Assembly (NCBI GenBank): GCA_049671745.1
Contig: JBATVL010000089.1
Location: 62,001 to 126,000 of the forward strand
Reading direction: 5' to 3'
Length of the DNA stretch: 64,000 bases
Source of the DNA: SNAP01 sp049671745
GTDB lineage: Bacteria; Bacteroidota; Bacteroidia; Bacteroidales; Marinifilaceae
Positions 60,736 through 64,000 of this stretch are shown here, piece by piece (the first letter of the stretch is position 1; each line of letters opens with the position of its first letter). The position numbers were made by a program, and so were the translations under genes. A model generated the notes under the pieces. That model searched no databases. It was not told the origin of the DNA and saw only the letters and a list, made by a program, of their open reading frames with translations.

Positions 60736-62274
60736 ATGTTAGTAAAAACTTATGGGAGTGCTTTGCAAGGAATAGAGGCTTCAACAGTAACTGTGGAGGT
60801 AAATATTTTACAGGGCATAAGATTTGTAATTGTTGGCCTACCAGATAGTTCTGTTCGTGAAAGTCAAGAAAGAATTGATTCTGCTCTTCGTCAATATGGG
60901 TTTAAGATTCCTGGGAAAAGAGTAATAATAAACATGGCTCCAGCTGATGTTAAGAAGGAGGGAGCAGCTTATGATTTACCTATTGCTATGGGAATTCTTT
61001 CTGCTAATGAAGAACTGAAAACCGACCTACTTAATTCGCATATGATGATGGGAGAGCTGTCGCTTGATGGTACTCTTCTGCCTATAAAAGGTGTTTTACC
61101 TATTGCTCTAAATGCTAAAGCTGCTGGTTTTAAAGCTATTATTTTACCTGAAGATAATGCTAGAGAGGCTTCTGTTGTTGACGGCATTTCTGTTTTTGGA
61201 ATGAAAAATATTAGAGAGGTAATATCTTTTCTGAATGGGGAACTTGAAATAAAAGAATATATCCCTAAATATCTTAATGATGATGATAGAACGACTTCTG
61301 TAAATGCTTTTGATTTTGCAGATGTAAAGGGGCAGGATAATGTGAAAAGAGCTTTAGAGATTGCTGCTGCTGGCGGACATAATGCTATTATGATTGGTCC
61401 TCCTGGTTCTGGTAAAACTATGCTTGCTAAACGTTTGCCTGGTATTATGCCTCCTCTTTCTTTATGTGAGGCTCTCGAAACTACTAAGATACATTCTGTT
61501 GTTGGTAATATGGCTAAGGATACTGGTCTTATTTGGAGACGACCTTTCCGTAGTCCTCATCATACAATCTCTGATGTTGCTTTAGTTGGTGGTGGTTCTT
61601 TTCCTAAGCCTGGTGAGATTTCTCTTGCCCATAATGGTGTGCTTTTTATGGATGAATTGCCTGAGTTTAAACGTTCTGCCCTTGAGGTGATGCGTCAACC
61701 ATTAGAGGATAGAGAGATTTGTATTTCTCGTTCTAAACTGGTGGTTAATTACCCTGCAAATATTATGCTTGTGGCTTCTATGAATCCTTGTCCTTGTGGT
61801 TATTATAATCATCCTACAAAGGAATGTGTTTGCGCTCCGGGGGCTGTTAAGAAGTATCTTTCTAAGATTTCTGGTCCTCTTCTGGACAGAATAGATATTC
61901 ATATAGAGGTTGTGCCTCTTGAGTTTGAGAAAATGGCCTCTGATGAGAAGGCTGAGACTAGTGAGAAGATTAGAGCTAGAGTTGTGAATGCTCGTAAGAT
62001 TCAGGCAAAGAGATTTAAGGGTATGGATGGAGTGTATTCTAATTCTCAGATGTCGGTTGCCATGATGAATAAACATTGCGTTATTTCTGATGATGCTAAG
62101 GCTCTTCTTAAACAGGCGATGGAGAAAACAGGACTTTCTGCTCGTGCATATAATCGTATCCTTAAGGTGGCGCGTACTATTGCTGATCTAGAGGATATAA
62201 AGGATATTCAAGTATATCATATTGCTGAGGCTATTCAGTATAGAAGTCTTGATAGAGATAATTGGGGTGGTTGA
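60736..62274 (+). CDS. comM: YifB/ComM-family Mg-chelatase-like AAA+ ATPase
   Basis: Helicase-like AAA+ protein; in Vibrio, ComM promotes branch migration during natural transformation. The 512-residue protein has an N-terminal ChlI-type lon-like domain (MAPADVKKEGAAYDLPIA), Walker A IGPPGSGKTMLAKRLPG (about residue 225), Walker B GVLFMDELPEF, and the zinc-like CPCGYYNHPTKECVC region with the Mg-chelatase C-terminal domain. Single gene. It overlaps no neighbour and ends one base before the convergent membrane-protein gene. Confidence 0.95.
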   Translation: MLVKTYGSALQGIEASTVTVEVNILQGIRFVIVGLPDSSVRESQERIDSALRQYGFKIPGKRVIINMAPADVKKEGAAYDLPIAMGILSANEELKTDLLNSHMMMGELSLDGTLLPIKGVLPIALNAKAAGFKAIILPEDNAREASVVDGISVFGMKNIREVISFLNGELEIKEYIPKYLNDDDRTTSVNAFDFADVKGQDNVKRALEIAAAGGHNAIMIGPPGSGKTMLAKRLPGIMPPLSLCEALETTKIHSVVGNMAKDTGLIWRRPFRSPHHTISDVALVGGGSFPKPGEISLAHNGVLFMDELPEFKRSALEVMRQPLEDREICISRSKLVVNYPANIMLVASMNPCPCGYYNHPTKECVCAPGAVKKYLSKISGPLLDRIDIHIEVVPLEFEKMASDEKAETSEKIRARVVNARKIQAKRFKGMDGVYSNSQMSVAMMNKHCVISDDAKALLKQAMEKTGLSARAYNRILKVARTIADLEDIKDIQVYHIAEAIQYRSLDRDNWGG

Positions 62275-62718
62275 TTATCTGTCTTTTGAAATTATATAGA
62301 AAATTATTCCATATAGTGATATCCAGATGATAGTTATAACTAACTCTGTTAATGAGAAACTATTCATGTCATTAATAATTGGAGAAACGAATAGCATGGC
62401 AATTTGAGCTAATGCATAGATATATAAACCTTTTATTTTCATTCTATACATTAAGACTGCACCAAAAATACTTAAGCAAGATAAAACGATCTTAATTGTA
62501 CCTATAGAGCCTGCATTCTTAAACTGACTAAAGAATAAATCAGGATCCTTTCCTGTTTCTTCCAAAATAGTAGTGTAGTATTCTTTTACAAATGTTGTAC
62601 TCATTAAACTTGAAAATACTGAGGCTAGAAGAACTGCTGCACTACCAATGAATGTTATTATACATAGTACTTTTAATACTTTTTTTAGTTTATCTATTTT
62701 GATAACTGCTTCTTTCAT
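62275..62718 (-). CDS. Hypothetical membrane protein with four segments
   Basis: A 147-residue protein with a basic start (KEAVIKIDKLKKVLK) and four hydrophobic segments (about residues 16-38, 72-90, 96-112 and 120-142). The loop between segments 1 and 2 is longer and holds the acidic LEETGKDPDLFF. I do not recognise a family. Its stop codon abuts that of comM on the opposite strand, with no terminator in between. Likely real given its length and clean membrane pattern. Confidence 0.6.
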   Translation of the reverse strand: MKEAVIKIDKLKKVLKVLCIITFIGSAAVLLASVFSSLMSTTFVKEYYTTILEETGKDPDLFFSQFKNAGSIGTIKIVLSCLSIFGAVLMYRMKIKGLYIYALAQIAMLFVSPIINDMNSFSLTELVITIIWISLYGIIFYIISKDR

Positions 62719-63071
62719 CTAGGCTGTTTTAATTGTTAGAAGTTCTAATATACAATTTTTAATTGTTTTGAATCGATTGCATTGAGATAGTTTGAATCTT
62801 TGAGTTAATATTTATAAGCTGTTATACTTGAATATTTGTTTATTATTAATCATTAATTTGATTCTATTTGGTTTTATTCGACATTTGTATAGTCCATTGT
62901 TTTAGTTTGTTACATGTGTTTTGTTTGTGCCTTTGTTTTTTGTTTGTATTGTGATTATATGTGCAAGTTTTGTTTTTTTATTTCTCAATAATAACTAGTT
63001 TTTCTCTTCTATATTTTCAATTTTGATAATTATAAATGATAATTTGTATATTTGCTTTAAATAAAGAGATT
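62719..63071. other. Gene-free region between the membrane protein and ppa
   Basis: Strongly T- and G-rich on the plus strand. I see no gene or repeat, only the ppa promoter (63022-63054) at its end. Confidence 0.5.
63022..63054 (+). promoter_or_regulatory. Promoter of ppa
   Basis: TTTG (63022-63025), 21 bases, TATATTTG (63047-63054), followed by C. It lies 17 bases before the ATG at 63072 and rules out the longer start at 63036. Confidence 0.65.
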
Positions 63072-63743
63072 ATGGCAAGTTTAATAAATGATCCAATTGC
63101 AAGATTGATGGGATTGAGATATAAGTCTCATCCATGGCACGGTTTAGATGTGGGAGATGGTGCACCTGATGTAGTAACTGCATTTATTGAAATGGTACCT
63201 ACTGATACTGTGAAATATGAAGTAGACAAAACAAGTGGCTATTTGAAAATTGATAGACCACAGAAGTTTTCTAACGTGGTTCCTGCTCTTTATGGTTTTC
63301 TACCTCAAACATATTGTGGTGATTCTGTAGGTAAGTTGTGCTGCGACAGATTAGAACGTCACGATATTGATGGTGATAAAGATCCTCTTGATATTGTTGT
63401 GCTTACTGAAAGATCTATTGCTCATGGCGATATTATTGCAGAGGTTCGCCCTATTGGTGGTTTTAGAATGATAGATGGTAATGAGGCAGATGATAAGATT
63501 ATTGCTGTTCTTAAGAACGATGCTACTTATTCTGTTTATAATGATATTTCAGAGCTGCCTACTGTTGTTGTAGACCGTTTAAGACATTATTTCCTTACTT
63601 ATAAGGATATGCCTGGAGTTGAGCGTTTGGCTGAAATTCCTGAGATATATGGACGTGAGGATGCTCATGATGTTATTAATGCGTCTCTTGATGATTATAA
63701 GCAACACTTTAATAGTTTAGAGTCTATTCTTAGAAGTGTTTAA
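63072..63743 (+). CDS. ppa: Inorganic pyrophosphatase, family I
   Basis: Hydrolyses pyrophosphate to drive biosynthetic reactions. The 223-residue protein has YGFLPQTYCGD and the metal-binding DGDKDPLDIVV (about residue 112), and KNDATYSVYNDISELP. The form is the longer Bacteroidota type that is common in this phylum. The start at 63072 (MASLINDPIARLMGL) is set by the promoter position. Ends at a strong hairpin. Confidence 0.94.
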   Translation: MASLINDPIARLMGLRYKSHPWHGLDVGDGAPDVVTAFIEMVPTDTVKYEVDKTSGYLKIDRPQKFSNVVPALYGFLPQTYCGDSVGKLCCDRLERHDIDGDKDPLDIVVLTERSIAHGDIIAEVRPIGGFRMIDGNEADDKIIAVLKNDATYSVYNDISELPTVVVDRLRHYFLTYKDMPGVERLAEIPEIYGREDAHDVINASLDDYKQHFNSLESILRSV

Positions 63744-63761
63744 TGATATTTATATACATAG

Positions 63762-63791
63762 AAAGAGGCATCTCTATTGAGATGCCTCTTT
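63762..63791. terminator. Bidirectional intrinsic terminator
   Basis: AAAGAGGCATCTC (63762-63774) pairs with GAGATGCCTCTTT (63779-63791), 4-base loop, followed by Ts, between ppa and the convergent lpxH-like gene. Confidence 0.9.
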
Positions 63792-63805
63792 TTTGTTTTA
63801 TGCTT

Positions 63806-64000
63806 TTATTGTTTGTATTTTTTTAATTCAAACTTATCTTCATCTAATACTGCATATGTGTAATTAGTTATCCAGTCTCCTAGATTGATATATCTTGAAT
63901 TATCTCCTATTTCTATATCTACTGGACAATGTCTATGTCCATATATAAAGAAATCAAAATGTTCCTTTGCTAAAAGCTCTTTAGAGTACATTACAAGCCA
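63806..64000 (-). CDS. UDP-2,3-diacylglucosamine diphosphatase-like, C-terminal end (5' part outside window)
   Basis: The frame is open to the right edge (the residues before the visible Met read WLV), so only the last 64 residues are seen. DFFIYGHRHCPVDIEI is the metallophosphoesterase GHxH motif, and YINLGDWITNYTYAVLD is the usual ending of LpxH-type lipid A enzymes in Bacteroidota. Another calcineurin-like phosphoesterase remains possible. Confidence 0.7.
   Translation of the reverse strand, partial: WLVMYSKELLAKEHFDFFIYGHRHCPVDIEIGDNSRYINLGDWITNYTYAVLDEDKFELKKYKQ

Noticed and set aside
61702..62076. Minus-strand frame of about 120 codons inside comM
   Set aside because: Antisense to conserved comM domains, with His/Ser/Arg-rich composition typical of an antisense shadow.
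63036..63071. Longer start of ppa
   Set aside because: The ppa -7 element (63047-63054) lies within it.

Overview
The window is an A+T-rich chromosomal stretch from a Bacteroidota bacterium, most likely a member of the Bacteroidales. Four things point there: promoters of the Bacteroidota type (TTTG, about 19 bases, TAnnTTTG); exported proteins that mostly carry Gln just after the signal peptide cleavage site; an acpP-fabF-rnc operon; and type IX secretion (T9SS) proteins, namely a PorP/SprF porin and a protein with a gliding-type C-terminal domain. I saw no rRNA, insertion sequence, prophage or CRISPR array. Species-level identity cannot be read from the sequence alone.

Layout. 1-6.4 kb: the 3' part of a DUF2326 SMC-like ATPase gene that enters from the left (possible defence-type ABC system), a phosphopantetheinyl transferase, asd, and a large secreted lamin-tail protein. 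6.5-17 kb: a glycerol / glycerol-3-phosphate locus, all on the minus strand. It encodes an outer-membrane porin, lipoprotein GlpQ, GlpT, GlpD, a divergent glycerol kinase with a PadR regulator, GlpF and a second, canonical glycerol kinase. Together they can cleave glycerophosphodiesters, import glycerol-3-phosphate or glycerol, and feed dihydroxyacetone phosphate to glycolysis. 17.3-37.5 kb: mainly housekeeping genes (gltX, threonine dehydrogenase, rnhA, two tRNA-Val, rnr, cstA, an M23 peptidase, trxA, dnaE, purN, acpP-fabF-rnc, efp, tsaB, tsaC, dapD).

37.7-46.9 kb is the accessory region of most interest. It holds seven exported proteins that look like divergent paralogues (an N-terminal Ig/PKD-like domain, a second beta-rich domain and a shared short C-terminal tail), one protein with a T9SS type B C-terminal domain, and one PorP/SprF-family protein. 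I read this as a candidate surface structure or secreted complex tied to the T9SS. No function is established.

46.9-64 kb is again mostly core: rsmI, two tRNA-Glu, rpsT, radC, grpE-dnaJ, gmhA, a thioredoxin-like lipoprotein, carA-carB, an aldehyde dehydrogenase, a YifB/ComM ATPase, ppa, and the 3' end of an lpxH-like gene leaving at the right edge.

Regulatory DNA is informative. A three-part element with identical internal spacing lies upstream of both glycerol kinase operons. A 28-bp near-perfect palindrome precedes glpQ. An ArgR-like dyad overlaps the carA promoter region. An exact 4 x 11-bp tandem repeat and a GTGA-N6-TCAC dyad precede the aldehyde dehydrogenase gene.
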